Source: Allorhodopirellula heiligendammensis
Lineage (GTDB): Bacteria > Planctomycetota > Planctomycetia > Pirellulales > Pirellulaceae
DNA: 64,000 bases
Assembly: GCF_007860105.1 (NCBI RefSeq)
Contig: NZ_SJPU01000004.1
Location: forward strand, 62,001-126,000
Direction: 5' to 3'
In this document: one piece after another, positions 19,501 through 27,500 of the stretch
Position numbering within the stretch: position 1 is the first letter of the stretch
Layout of the letters: every line of letters starts with the position of its first letter
Notes under the pieces: model-generated
What the model saw: the letters and a program-made list of their open reading frames with translations, nothing else
What the model was told of the DNA's origin: nothing
Databases searched by the model: none
Position numbers and translations under genes: made by a program

Positions 19501-20308
19501 TTTTGAAAGCTTCTTGAAGCCGCTTGGTCGTAAGCACCGCTGAGTGGGAAAGGACGGGTCGCGCGAACTGCACAGGGGCGATTGGTTCCATCATAAAAGG
19601 TGCCTCCGTTGTCATTGTCGCGGCCACGAGAATCTCGCCATCAACCCGCGTTGCCGGAGCCAGCACGAATGGTTCCTGGATGCGGCGCAGAGCACGACTG
19701 TCGACACAGCAGCTATGCGCCGCGCTATCAACTGAGATTGCTCTGATTCGCAGAACCTCCAGACCCTCCGCTGTCCAACTGTCGTTGGCAGCCAAATAGA
19801 TTTTGGCTTCGACGGCGTTTGCAGGGATTCGAGGATTCAAAATCTGCAACCCTGACGCGGGGTCGATCAGTCCCAGTTCGATTTCTCCGTCGTAACCAAA
19901 ACGCGACACCTGCACGTCCAGAGCGAAGGCGCCGTGGCCGGGCTCCACTAGAAAATCTTCCTTCGTGGTGGCGTCCGCCTTCATCGCGACGGTGAACGTT
20001 CCCGACGGAACGCACTCAATGTAATAAGTGAATTCCTCGCCGCCGCGTTTGAGCAGGTCAGTCACCTCCAATCGATACTCACCATCTTCAGGAAATGTCA
20101 CTTCAAAGCTCCACTCGTCTTCGTTGGTGACGTTCGTCCCGCCGACTCTGGCGTTGAGAGAATTCAATAGCTGCATCTGCACGAGCGAGGGGCTGCCCAG
20201 GCTTCGTGTTTTCGCCGCGATACGCATGACTTGCCCCTTGGCACCGCGAATCTGATAATTGTCAACTTCTAACGGTTGCTCCAACCGGCCGTTGATGCCA
20301 ATCGGCAA
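16592..20308 (-). CDS. PSCyt2/PSD1 (DUF1549-DUF1553) protein with Ig-like domains; downstream part of an amber-split gene
   Basis: The part after the amber codon has 1238 residues if counted from TTG 20308, but the frame is open back to 20359 and the 17 residues between read as normal protein. The order is PPC-like beta domain (about 1-110), further beta-rich domains (to about 520), a PSCyt-type heme segment with the unusual spacing CNSGACH, a bacterial Ig-like region (LEVYPDAKQILAVRDGG to ARGEVAILVR), DUF1549 with CAKCH and LRRISLDLLGILPS, and C-terminal DUF1553 (RIEANRIWAQLFSRGIVDP). The domain order matches long planctomycete proteins that begin with the part encoded at 20360-21247. The C-terminal heme domains carry no further stop. 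Without readthrough this part would lack a signal peptide and could not be exported. Confidence 0.85.
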   Translation of the reverse strand: MPIGINGRLEQPLEVDNYQIRGAKGQVMRIAAKTRSLGSPSLVQMQLLNSLNARVGGTNVTNEDEWSFEVTFPEDGEYRLEVTDLLKRGGEEFTYYIECVPSGTFTVAMKADATTKEDFLVEPGHGAFALDVQVSRFGYDGEIELGLIDPASGLQILNPRIPANAVEAKIYLAANDSWTAEGLEVLRIRAISVDSAAHSCCVDSRALRRIQEPFVLAPATRVDGEILVAATMTTEAPFMMEPIAPVQFARPVLSHSAVLTTKRLQEAFKTPVTLLPGPLPSGWTVGTAIDKGAHTLSLTRSVVNAEDRGGPVEAEQLPLLVYGEFNGHGRIETYNLPIAWIDPVRVTTRFPEPFVRGGRASVEVNLFREGGDPQPVMISLADLPVGISAPEAVTIAADQTKATFELQIAGDVDLGDVNLEGAHAFTLCAASTYEGHDFTVASTHPLPVLLDSPTKLVVYPKAVALTDSRGRQQIAVSGINQQNRPRDWTRDARMTSANPEIAVVRAGVVYPIADGETEVIIEVGGNRHVIPTLVSSLATPRPVEFESEVLVGLSKQGCNSGACHGSPSGKGGFRLSLRAFDKNLDELTLIREDFGRRTNPIDPEQSLLLLKPLMNVAHGGGKQLHKNDVAYTILRDWIASGAAADPRGTARITRLEVYPDAKQILAVRDGGQQLVVTAHFADGRQRDVTHLAAYETSDTSVATVNANGFVTPHARGEVAILVRLLEYIESVPMMFVENLEDFQWQSPSPNNYIDQLVNAKLQQLQYLPAETCSDDEFLRRISLDLLGILPSVEETTAFLANTGEDKRTRLIDSLLERKEFAKFWALKWGDLLKMNRKLVGDEGIYKYHRWVEQSLHDNTPYDEFARQLLTGSGSTLANPPANFYRTSADMNECVETISQVFLGARLQCAKCHNHPFERWTQDNYYGLGTFFSRVQRRNTGRPGEMFVYTSSSGDVTQPRTGEVMSPWLPQVGSIESPNDTDRRTAFVAWLVNPGNPYFARIEANRIWAQLFSRGIVDPIDDFRDSNPPSNAALLDALATEFVESGYDRKHLLRLILNSRTYQASYRTTKFNQDDTKYFSHQEPRLLGAEQLLDAINRTLALEQRFGSLPAGTLATQLPAPDVVKVDFLKVFGQPERSTVCACERTDDSTLGMAIELFNGPMIHGKLRDENNRFRKSLAEGEPVKDVIRDIYFAALCRLPSDIELKAALQHCSKNPDLVVGVEDVCWALFNTDEFLFQH

Positions 20309-20359
20309 GGTCAGACTGTCAGTCGCTTTGGACTCATTGAATTGCGGGTACGCGCTGCG

Positions 20360-20362
20360 CTA
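20360..20362 (-). other. In-frame amber codon interrupting one long reading frame
   Basis: On the minus strand the frame reads SSSWVPI, TAG, then RSAYPQFNESKATDSLT, and runs on without a shift into LPIGINGRLEQPLEV of the downstream part. The 17 codons between the stop and the TTG at 20308 look like ordinary coding sequence. A single substitution in a sense codon, a sequencing error or recoding would all explain it. Confidence 0.85.
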
Positions 20363-21247
20363 GATCGGCACCCAACTCGACGATTGACCATCGTCGAATC
20401 TCGCAGGAACCTGTAGGACCTTACTTCCGTCTCCTGGAACTTCGATTTCGCGGGGCGGCAAGCTCTTCCCATCGGGGCCCGTGAAGACAACCTCTGTCTG
20501 CTCACCACCGCGAACAGCCAAAGGAAAACATTGATTGATGATTGGGAAATCACCGACCCGCAATTGGTAGCATGCGCCACCGGCCGAGTTACGACTGTCG
20601 TGAATCTCTAGCCAGTAGTCACCTGCGTCAGAGAATTCGTAGCTGAACTGACAGTCGGGGCCGACCGATGTGTCGTCGACTTGGGCAAGGGTCTCTCCTG
20701 CGGCGTTGATTAATCGCAGTACCGGATCCATCGTAGAGCGAAGTGCTTGCGTGTGGACTGAAACAGAAACTCGCTCACCTTGGCTCGCGCGGATCCGATA
20801 AAAATCGCTTGCCGATTGATCACAAACGCCTTCGACCGTTGATTGCAGCGTGAGCTCCTGGGCGGTTGCGATCGAATGATTGCTGCCACTGTCGATGACC
20901 ATATCCAAATCATCGACAAATAAGGTGTGTTCCCAGACGACGCCCGTCGGCGTCGCCAACCAAAGACTTTTCGGGCCCAATGACGTAGTGCTGGGAATCG
21001 TCAACGCAACGGTTACTTCTGTTGGCTCCGCCCGCGAGACTGTCCAGTGCACCGAATGGTCACTCGATGCTAACCGCAGCGAATCATCTAAGTCGGCTCC
21101 CCGAACGACTAACTCGATCGTTTGCCCCGGCTGGCAGGTTCGCGGTTGAACCGCGGTAATCGTTTGGGCCGACGCCAACGATGCCATGCATAGCCACAGG
21201 ACGTTCGTGGTGCAGACAGTGAGTATTCGATTTCGCATGGAATCCAT
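20360..21247 (-). CDS. Exported PPC-type beta-domain protein; N-terminal part of an amber-split PSCyt2/PSD1 gene
   Basis: I start at ATG 21247; ATG 21238 is equally possible, and longer versions overlap the DUF1501 gene and are unlikely. The product has 295 residues. A signal peptide (MRNRILTVCTTNVLWLCMAS, cut near ASAQ) is followed by an Ig/TIG-like domain (QPRTCQPGQTIELVVRGADL) and a PPC (bacterial pre-peptidase C-terminal) domain (SDFYRIRASQGERVSVSVHT, then GDYWLEIHDSR). It ends at an amber codon, after which the same frame continues into a large PSCyt2/PSD1 protein. I therefore read this as the exported N-terminal third of one gene of about 1550 residues. The DUF1501 stop lies 40 bases upstream. 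Confidence 0.82.
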   Translation of the reverse strand: MDSMRNRILTVCTTNVLWLCMASLASAQTITAVQPRTCQPGQTIELVVRGADLDDSLRLASSDHSVHWTVSRAEPTEVTVALTIPSTTSLGPKSLWLATPTGVVWEHTLFVDDLDMVIDSGSNHSIATAQELTLQSTVEGVCDQSASDFYRIRASQGERVSVSVHTQALRSTMDPVLRLINAAGETLAQVDDTSVGPDCQFSYEFSDAGDYWLEIHDSRNSAGGACYQLRVGDFPIINQCFPLAVRGGEQTEVVFTGPDGKSLPPREIEVPGDGSKVLQVPARFDDGQSSSWVPI

Positions 21248-21287
21248 TCGATTGTTAGGAGAGATATCCGTGACAGTTCGCGCGATC

Positions 21288-22703
21288 TCACACGAGCAAT
21301 TCATGCAGTACTCTCCCTGATGTGATGCGGTGAGGCCGCTCCTCTCGATCAAGCAGTGCGGTTTCAGTGGGCAATCCCATCGCATGCAGAATGGTGGTGG
21401 CGAAGTCCTGTGGTGTGACTGGATCGGAGGCAGGGTAAGCGGCATGTTTGTCACTGGATCCGTAGACCATGCCGGGCCGAATTCCGCCGCCGGCGAGGAG
21501 CCCGCTGTAGCAAAACGGCCAGTGCTCTCGCCCCGCATTTGCGGCCGTGATCTGTGGCTTGCGACCGAACTCACCGACCCAAGCGACAATCGTCTCATCC
21601 AAGAGACCACGTTCTTCGAGGTCGGTTAGAAGCGCCGACAACGCCCTGTCCGCTGGAGGAATCAAGTCGTTCTTAAGACGATTGAAATTGTCACCGTGCG
21701 TATCCCAGAAGTTCTTCCCATCGTTATGCCAATTCACTGAAATCAGCGGTACGCCGTGCTCGACCAACCTTCGCGCCATTAAAATGCACTGGCCATGAAT
21801 ATTCCGGCCGTAACGCTCGCGAGTTGCGTCGCTTTCCTGGGTCAAATCAAATGCTGAGCGCACGTTGCTCGACCCAATCATCTCCATCGCTCGCGACTGA
21901 TGGCTCCCGTAGGATGATGCGCCGAGCGAGTGCTGCAACGTCGCACGCTGCCGATCGAGCGTCTTCAATAGTTCCACTCGCGACTCCAAGCGGTCGAGAC
22001 CGATGTCCGCTGGCAGAGACAATCCCTGGGGATGCCAGTTCGGATCATTCAGGTCGCCGTTGAGCAACATACCGTCGTGGGCCGAACCCAACCAACCACC
22101 GTGTTGCCCAGGGGCTTCGCCGCCTGGGGCGGCAGGATGATACGCTTTCCACGGCATGGCGACGAACGAAGGCAAGCCGTTGGTGCTGGGGCGAAGCTTC
22201 GAGACGATTGCGCCTAGATGGGGCGAGTCCTTGGCACTGGGTGGATCGGCATCGCTCTTAACAACCGGTGCGAGCTGGCCCGTCAGGGTTGCATGACCGC
22301 TAGACAAGTGAGCGGGATCGTCATGCGTGAGCGAACGAATGATCGCGACCTTGTCTGTCATGGACGCAAGCCCTGTAAAGTGCTCGCAAATCTGAGTCCC
22401 GGGCACTTTCGTTGAAATCGGGTTAAAGCTGCCGCGAACCTCCGCCGGAGCGTTGGGCTTCAAGTCGAATGTGTCGAGCTGGCTTGGCCCACCCCACATA
22501 AATAGAAAGATGCAAGCCTTGGCACGTTTCTGAGGCAGGTTCTGGCTGCTTGATTGTGCCAAAGCCAAGCGAGTTTCTAGCTCCCCCCAGCCAAGCCCCA
22601 ACGCGGAAAGGGACCCCGCCTGTAGAACTTGGCGGCGACTCAAGCGACTGCTTCGGCGGAATTCGCGGCAGCCCGAACTCGTACTTGTTTCTCGATCTGA
22701 CAT
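21288..22703 (-). CDS. DUF1501 Tat-exported sulfatase/phosphatase-fold protein
   Basis: The product has 471 residues. The N-terminus has a twin-arginine-like signal (LSRRQVLQAGSLSALGLGWG). The DUF1501 body shows FLFMWGGPSQLDTFDLKP, HLSSGHATLTGQ, VGEFGRKPQ and GREHWPFCYSGLLAGGG, the positions expected for the metal sites of the alkaline phosphatase/sulfatase fold. It is the first gene of a minus-strand run that continues with the amber-split PSCyt2/PSD1 gene and the PSCyt1-WD40 gene. The gap to the next gene is 40 bases. It is distinct from the DUF1501 protein at the left edge: both have the core motifs but differ widely elsewhere. Confidence 0.93.
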   Translation of the reverse strand: MSDRETSTSSGCREFRRSSRLSRRQVLQAGSLSALGLGWGELETRLALAQSSSQNLPQKRAKACIFLFMWGGPSQLDTFDLKPNAPAEVRGSFNPISTKVPGTQICEHFTGLASMTDKVAIIRSLTHDDPAHLSSGHATLTGQLAPVVKSDADPPSAKDSPHLGAIVSKLRPSTNGLPSFVAMPWKAYHPAAPGGEAPGQHGGWLGSAHDGMLLNGDLNDPNWHPQGLSLPADIGLDRLESRVELLKTLDRQRATLQHSLGASSYGSHQSRAMEMIGSSNVRSAFDLTQESDATRERYGRNIHGQCILMARRLVEHGVPLISVNWHNDGKNFWDTHGDNFNRLKNDLIPPADRALSALLTDLEERGLLDETIVAWVGEFGRKPQITAANAGREHWPFCYSGLLAGGGIRPGMVYGSSDKHAAYPASDPVTPQDFATTILHAMGLPTETALLDREERPHRITSGRVLHELLV

Positions 22704-23483
22704 GGTTTGCTAGGTGGGAATGGACGGTGGGGACGACCGGGCGGCAAACGGTTCGCTTGCCAGAATGCGGGCGTATGTGCGAATTCGTAGTCGAGCGGTC
22801 GAGGGTCAGGAACGCAACGTGCCAGACTAAGATTCAACTCCCAAAGTTTCCTGCACGCTGGCAGGCAATACTTCGCGACGCGAATCTTGGTCATTTGGAT
22901 TGATATTGAACTGTCATGGCTCATGTTTCGCACCCAGAAACCCTGAATGCTGACCGGGCCCCGTCAAAGGACCTTGGATCCAATAGATTGACAACGAGAC
23001 ACCCGCCGCTGCGGCGCGCAGCACTCCTCGACGATCCGATCCATAGACAGGCTTGAGCATGGGAGATTACCCAGAAAGGCGGGTTTTAGGTGGGAAGTGA
23101 GGCAGGAGCCATTCACAGGCGGGAGGTTCATTCTACACAATCGGTAGGACTGAGAAGTACTGGAGACTCTCGGATGTCAATAATCCCATCGAGTTCCACG
23201 ATCACCGAGTAGCTTCCATGACAGATCGACACCCGTTCGATTTCGTGACTCATTTTCTAGACACGCCCGAGCCCACCAACGTGAACGCCTCAGCAATCCA
23301 ACCGAAATCTCCCTCGAAGTGGATGTCTCGATGAATGCCGCTCAGCATCCTTCGAAACCACGCAACGGAATTTGCTTGCTGTCGCGAACGACCAACCGTT
23401 TTTGCTTGTTCCGTATCCGTCATCTGATTAAGGTTACTTCTGCCAATCATGGCGAAACACTAGCGTTTACCCGGAGAATCATC
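22704..23483. other. Divergent intergenic region of about 780 bases
   Basis: This lies between the DUF1501 gene (minus) and the YTV-repeat gene (plus). Several open frames of 60-120 codons exist, but none has a family likeness, ribosome site or protein-like composition. The frame of the plus-strand gene stays open back to 23319, but the sequence before 23484 does not look like protein and the signal peptide starts at 23484. I see no RNA gene or clear repeat. Confidence 0.45.
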
Positions 23484-24539
23484 ATGTGGCGACTATCAGT
23501 CTTCACCGCAGTCGTCGTGGTCCCATCGCTCCTAAATTCCGGTTCAGTAGTTGCCTGGGAGAGGTGTGGAATCCTGCCAGGCCAGCAGGTGATTTCTCCC
23601 CACGGTGTGCTGAGTCATTCCTGCGCTTGTTCGGTACCGTGCAAGCCCTTCAACTCAGTCGCTCCCATCTTGCAGTCCGCACCGCTTTGTCAACCTTGCA
23701 GCCAGACCATCCCATCGCTCGTAGCCGCCGAACCGCCTCCTGGAAAGAAGGCTGTCGTCAAGACACGCGAAGTTACCTACACCGTGCAGGTACCCAAAAC
23801 TCAGTTACGAGAAGAGAGCTACACCGTAGAAGTCCCTTATCAGGAAACGCGAATTGAGAACGGCAGGCCAGTCACGACCACGAGCTATCGCTCCGAAACG
23901 CGCACCCGGACGATTAACGAAGCGATCATGGTACCCGAAACTCGCGTGCGTACCGAAAGCTACATCGAGTACGAAGATGTTAAGCTGGGAGCAAGTAGTT
24001 TCGCAGTCGCAGAAGGATACCAAGGTGCGAATGGCATTAACGTTTCACTATTGCGTGATCGAATCAATGAGATTGTTAGCCACACCGTTGGTGAAGTCGA
24101 CAAATCCAAGGAAAAGCTTACTTTTGATACGGTAACTGTCGCCGCCTACGATCCTTCCGATCTCGAAACGTACACCGTGACCTGCACCATCGATGGTAGT
24201 GATGTGCGAGTTGAGGTTGAAGGCGCCACGACCACCGAGAAACTCAATAGGCTATCTCATCAAGTATCTGATGCGCTGCAACCTCAGCGGACAGAATCTC
24301 AGCACGACGTGCCGACTGCCCAGTCAGGGTCCCGAATCTGGACGCATGCGGATGGTGAACGCCAGGTGCTCGCTCACTTCGTACGCAAGCAGGGGCTGAG
24401 CAAGGTAACTCTCCGTCGCAGCAAGGACAGTCAGCAATTCACGGTAGATCTCGATGCGTTGAGCCCAGCGGACATCGCTCATATCAGTACGTTGCCAGCG
24501 GCTCCCAACTTCGTCGCTACCGTGAAGTTGCTTCAGTAA
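23484..24539 (+). CDS. Secreted protein with YTV-type repeats and C-terminal SHD1-like domain
   Basis: ATG 23484 is chosen because GGAG precedes it by 7 bases and a signal peptide starts there (WRLSVFTAVVVVPSLLNSG, cleaved near VVA). The product has 351 residues. A Cys-rich stretch follows (about 32-78, eight Cys). A repeated tract at about 85-155 reads VTYTVQVPKTQ, ESYTVEVPYQETR and ETRTRTINEAIMVPETRVR, the extracellular YTV pattern seen in planctomycetes. The C-terminus (RIWTHADGERQVLAHFV to VDLDALSPADIAHI) resembles the SHD1 domain, a small beta barrel. The function is unknown; a structural or envelope role is plausible. Its last 23 bases overlap the convergent CHAT-STAND gene. Confidence 0.8.
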   Translation: MWRLSVFTAVVVVPSLLNSGSVVAWERCGILPGQQVISPHGVLSHSCACSVPCKPFNSVAPILQSAPLCQPCSQTIPSLVAAEPPPGKKAVVKTREVTYTVQVPKTQLREESYTVEVPYQETRIENGRPVTTTSYRSETRTRTINEAIMVPETRVRTESYIEYEDVKLGASSFAVAEGYQGANGINVSLLRDRINEIVSHTVGEVDKSKEKLTFDTVTVAAYDPSDLETYTVTCTIDGSDVRVEVEGATTTEKLNRLSHQVSDALQPQRTESQHDVPTAQSGSRIWTHADGERQVLAHFVRKQGLSKVTLRRSKDSQQFTVDLDALSPADIAHISTLPAAPNFVATVKLLQ

Positions 24540-27500
24540 CTAGATTCCACACCGAGTCACGTTCGTCGCGTACCGAACCTGAGCCATGCTCGGTTTTTAG
24601 CTTGCGTCGCAGCTGAGCAATCGCTTCCTTACGAAACGATCCAAAACAAAGTGGGTGTTTGAGAACATCAGTGACATCCAGGCTCGTACCCCCTACCAAA
24701 ATCGCTCTCGCAGTAATCTCAAATGTTTCGGGATACTCGGTTATCTCCAGCTGTTTTCGCAGCCGTTCCCTTACCGGGATGAGTAGGTCATGCGAGCCGT
24801 CAACGAACGTCGCCAATAGGACATACTCAGCAGCAAGGATGCGAGTCTGCTCCGGCGTTAGGATACTATTGAAACCTTTCGAGTATTTACGCCTAAACGC
24901 GTTGATGCAGTCCATTTTCCCAGACTCGGCCAATAAGTCGCTATTGGCGAACTTCGGTGCGTAATTGCACAATATGCGAAACGTCTCTGGAGATTCGACC
25001 AAAGTCTTGATTGCTTGCGCCGGGGCCTCAACCTCGCCAAACTCAGGTTCCCTCATCGAATCGTCCAGTGAGGCGACCGCAGCAAACAGGTGACAGGCTG
25101 CGATTGGATTGCCCTGATTGAGTTTCTGGACTCCCTGGCTTAGAACCTCCCTGACAGATTCCCGCGCTGAGCGTGTGAACGTGGCAGCAAAGAGTTGTGA
25201 CTGTTCGGCCCGCCATTGGGCTGCCCCCGTCATCAGCATTGATCCTGCTACTTCGTGGCATTGACGTAACCATCGATTACCCTCCCAATTCGGGTCCTGA
25301 CAACGTGGACTGCTTTTCATCACGCGGGCAATCGCCATCGCTGTTGAAAATTCTCCGCTCGACTCGAACTTAGGAGCGGCGGATGTGTCTGAAGTAAGCA
25401 ACCAGTCATTAGCGAGCTCAACGACCGTCGCCCATTGCCCGTCGGAAAGCTCAATCCCCAGGAGTCGCCGCAGGGTGGCCTCGGTGACGGGGCGGTCATT
25501 GGTGGCGAGCATTGCTTGGATACAATCGAAACGTACATCATCCTCGGGGTCCAAGACTGGCACGATGAAGCTTAAAATGTCGCAGTCGGTCGGGGACGCG
25601 CGGGCACCGTCCAATATCCGCTGGGCCTCGTCTTTGCATAGAGTCCGCGTGGCGATGGCGCTGTCTCCCAAGATCCGATTCTGTTTAAATTGACCTGCCA
25701 AGATGCGAAACAAATTTGGCGTGAGATTGAGTTTCTGCGTCTCGCTTGCAATGAGGAACCGCGTCCTCTCATTGAGTTGCTCGTGATGTTGGCTCGAGAT
25801 CAGAGCAGCAGGAGGAAATGCACTGACAACGATCCTGCAGATCATTTCCGTTTCCGGGGAATGGATATCTGGCTGCAATCTCGCTGCCTCCCACTCTGCC
25901 ATAACAACATCAATCGATTGCGTCATGGCGACGTCCTTAAGTAGCTTGAGCCATCTCACTGGTTTGTGCTCGGTCAGTCTCGAGTATTCCTCTTGCAATC
26001 TCGATAGTATTTTCATTTCTACATCCGGATTGCTCGACAACAAACTCAACAAGACCCGTCTTGACTCGTTGAAGTGGGCGTCATGCTTGCTGTGACAGTC
26101 GTTGACTATTTGTGTGGCGAGCTCGATGAGAACGCGTTCGTGCAGGCCATGTTCAGAACCGTCCGCTGGGTAGCCTAGCTCTAAATACGCGGCCAGACTT
26201 AATTTCAAGCGCTGATTCATATCGCCGAAATCGTTGCCGGTGAAATAGGTGTCGATCACATCGCGACGTGAGTCGCGGTCAATGCCAACCATCGCGATTG
26301 CCAGCGGTTCCATTCTCGTGACGAGCCGATCATCCTGTACTCCCTGCAACGTGACCTTGAGTGCCTCGGCGCGTAGCAGCGGGTCCGAACGATCTATCGA
26401 GAGTAGACTTGCACGCTCCAGCTGAGTTAACGAATCGACCTCCTCAAGTGTCGTCTCGGCCGACAGATCACCGATGGGTGACAAGAGTGCCACAGCCGTT
26501 TGATTCAACAACTCGGCATTCTTCCGAGCTAGGTTTTCGCGAGCTACCTCCACCCACACGAGCGAACCCAGTACAACCAGTGCCATCGCGACGAAAGCAC
26601 CAACAAGTCGCCGACGGCTTCGACGCCGTCGGGTTCGCTCCTCGCGACTCCGCCTCAGCATTCGCTGTTCGACGTTGTCCAAATTTCTTGTGCCACGCAG
26701 TCCCTTCTCTACCGTCGTCAGATCAGCGTCATCCAGGACAGGACCCATCTTGTGCTGCGAACACTCCGGTGCATCAACCACATCGACAGACCGCCAATCA
26801 ACTGACCGATTGTCCAGGATGCGGCGCGCACGTTGGCCCGGTTTGTCAGATTGGTCGAAGCGTTCGCGAATGAGCGGAGCTAGCGTGTCGTGCGCGAGCC
26901 GCGTTGCTTTGGAGCTTTCTTTCTGATTGCCCGTGGGGATGGTCAGCAAGTACAGTGATTGGCATTTCTGAAGCAGCTCCGGTAGCAAGGCATCAAGATG
27001 AGCATACTGATCCTGCAATTGCTCAACACTGCATTGTCCGGCGGTGCCCAACGGCGTGGTGTGCAGCGACAGCATGTCTAATAGCAGGCCCGAGCTCACG
27101 TCTTCAGGAAACTCCTCGCCAAATAGGGCGATCTGCCGGTCAAGAAAATCACGCAGCAAGATGCCGTCGCGTTTCAGGCGATAATATAAATCTCGGCTGA
27201 ATCGTGGGTATTGGTAGCTCTCATCCTTGGCCGTTTCCCACATCTTGGTTAGCAAGATCTGTAAAGTTGGCGCGATGGCTGAATCATGGTCCTCTAACAA
27301 ATCGTCAGCAATGATCTCCGCCAGCCCATCGTCAACCTTCAGACCGTAATGGTCTCGTAGTCGCGGCGATCGAGCCGGTCCCTGCACGACCTCGATAATT
27401 CCACGACGGCTGAGCGGCTCGAGGAACACCAGCTTTCGCGGTAGCTGAAAGGCTTTCAACTTCTCATCCAGCTCAGCGAGCCATTCCTTGCGGAAGCCGA

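Noticed and set aside
20360-20362. Pyrrolysine at the amber codon
   Set aside because: No pyrrolysine genes are in the window and the family has no known need for it; mutation or error is simpler.
23319-23483. Extended N-terminus of the YTV-repeat gene
   Set aside because: The extra residues are not protein-like, while ATG 23484 has GGAG and begins a signal peptide.
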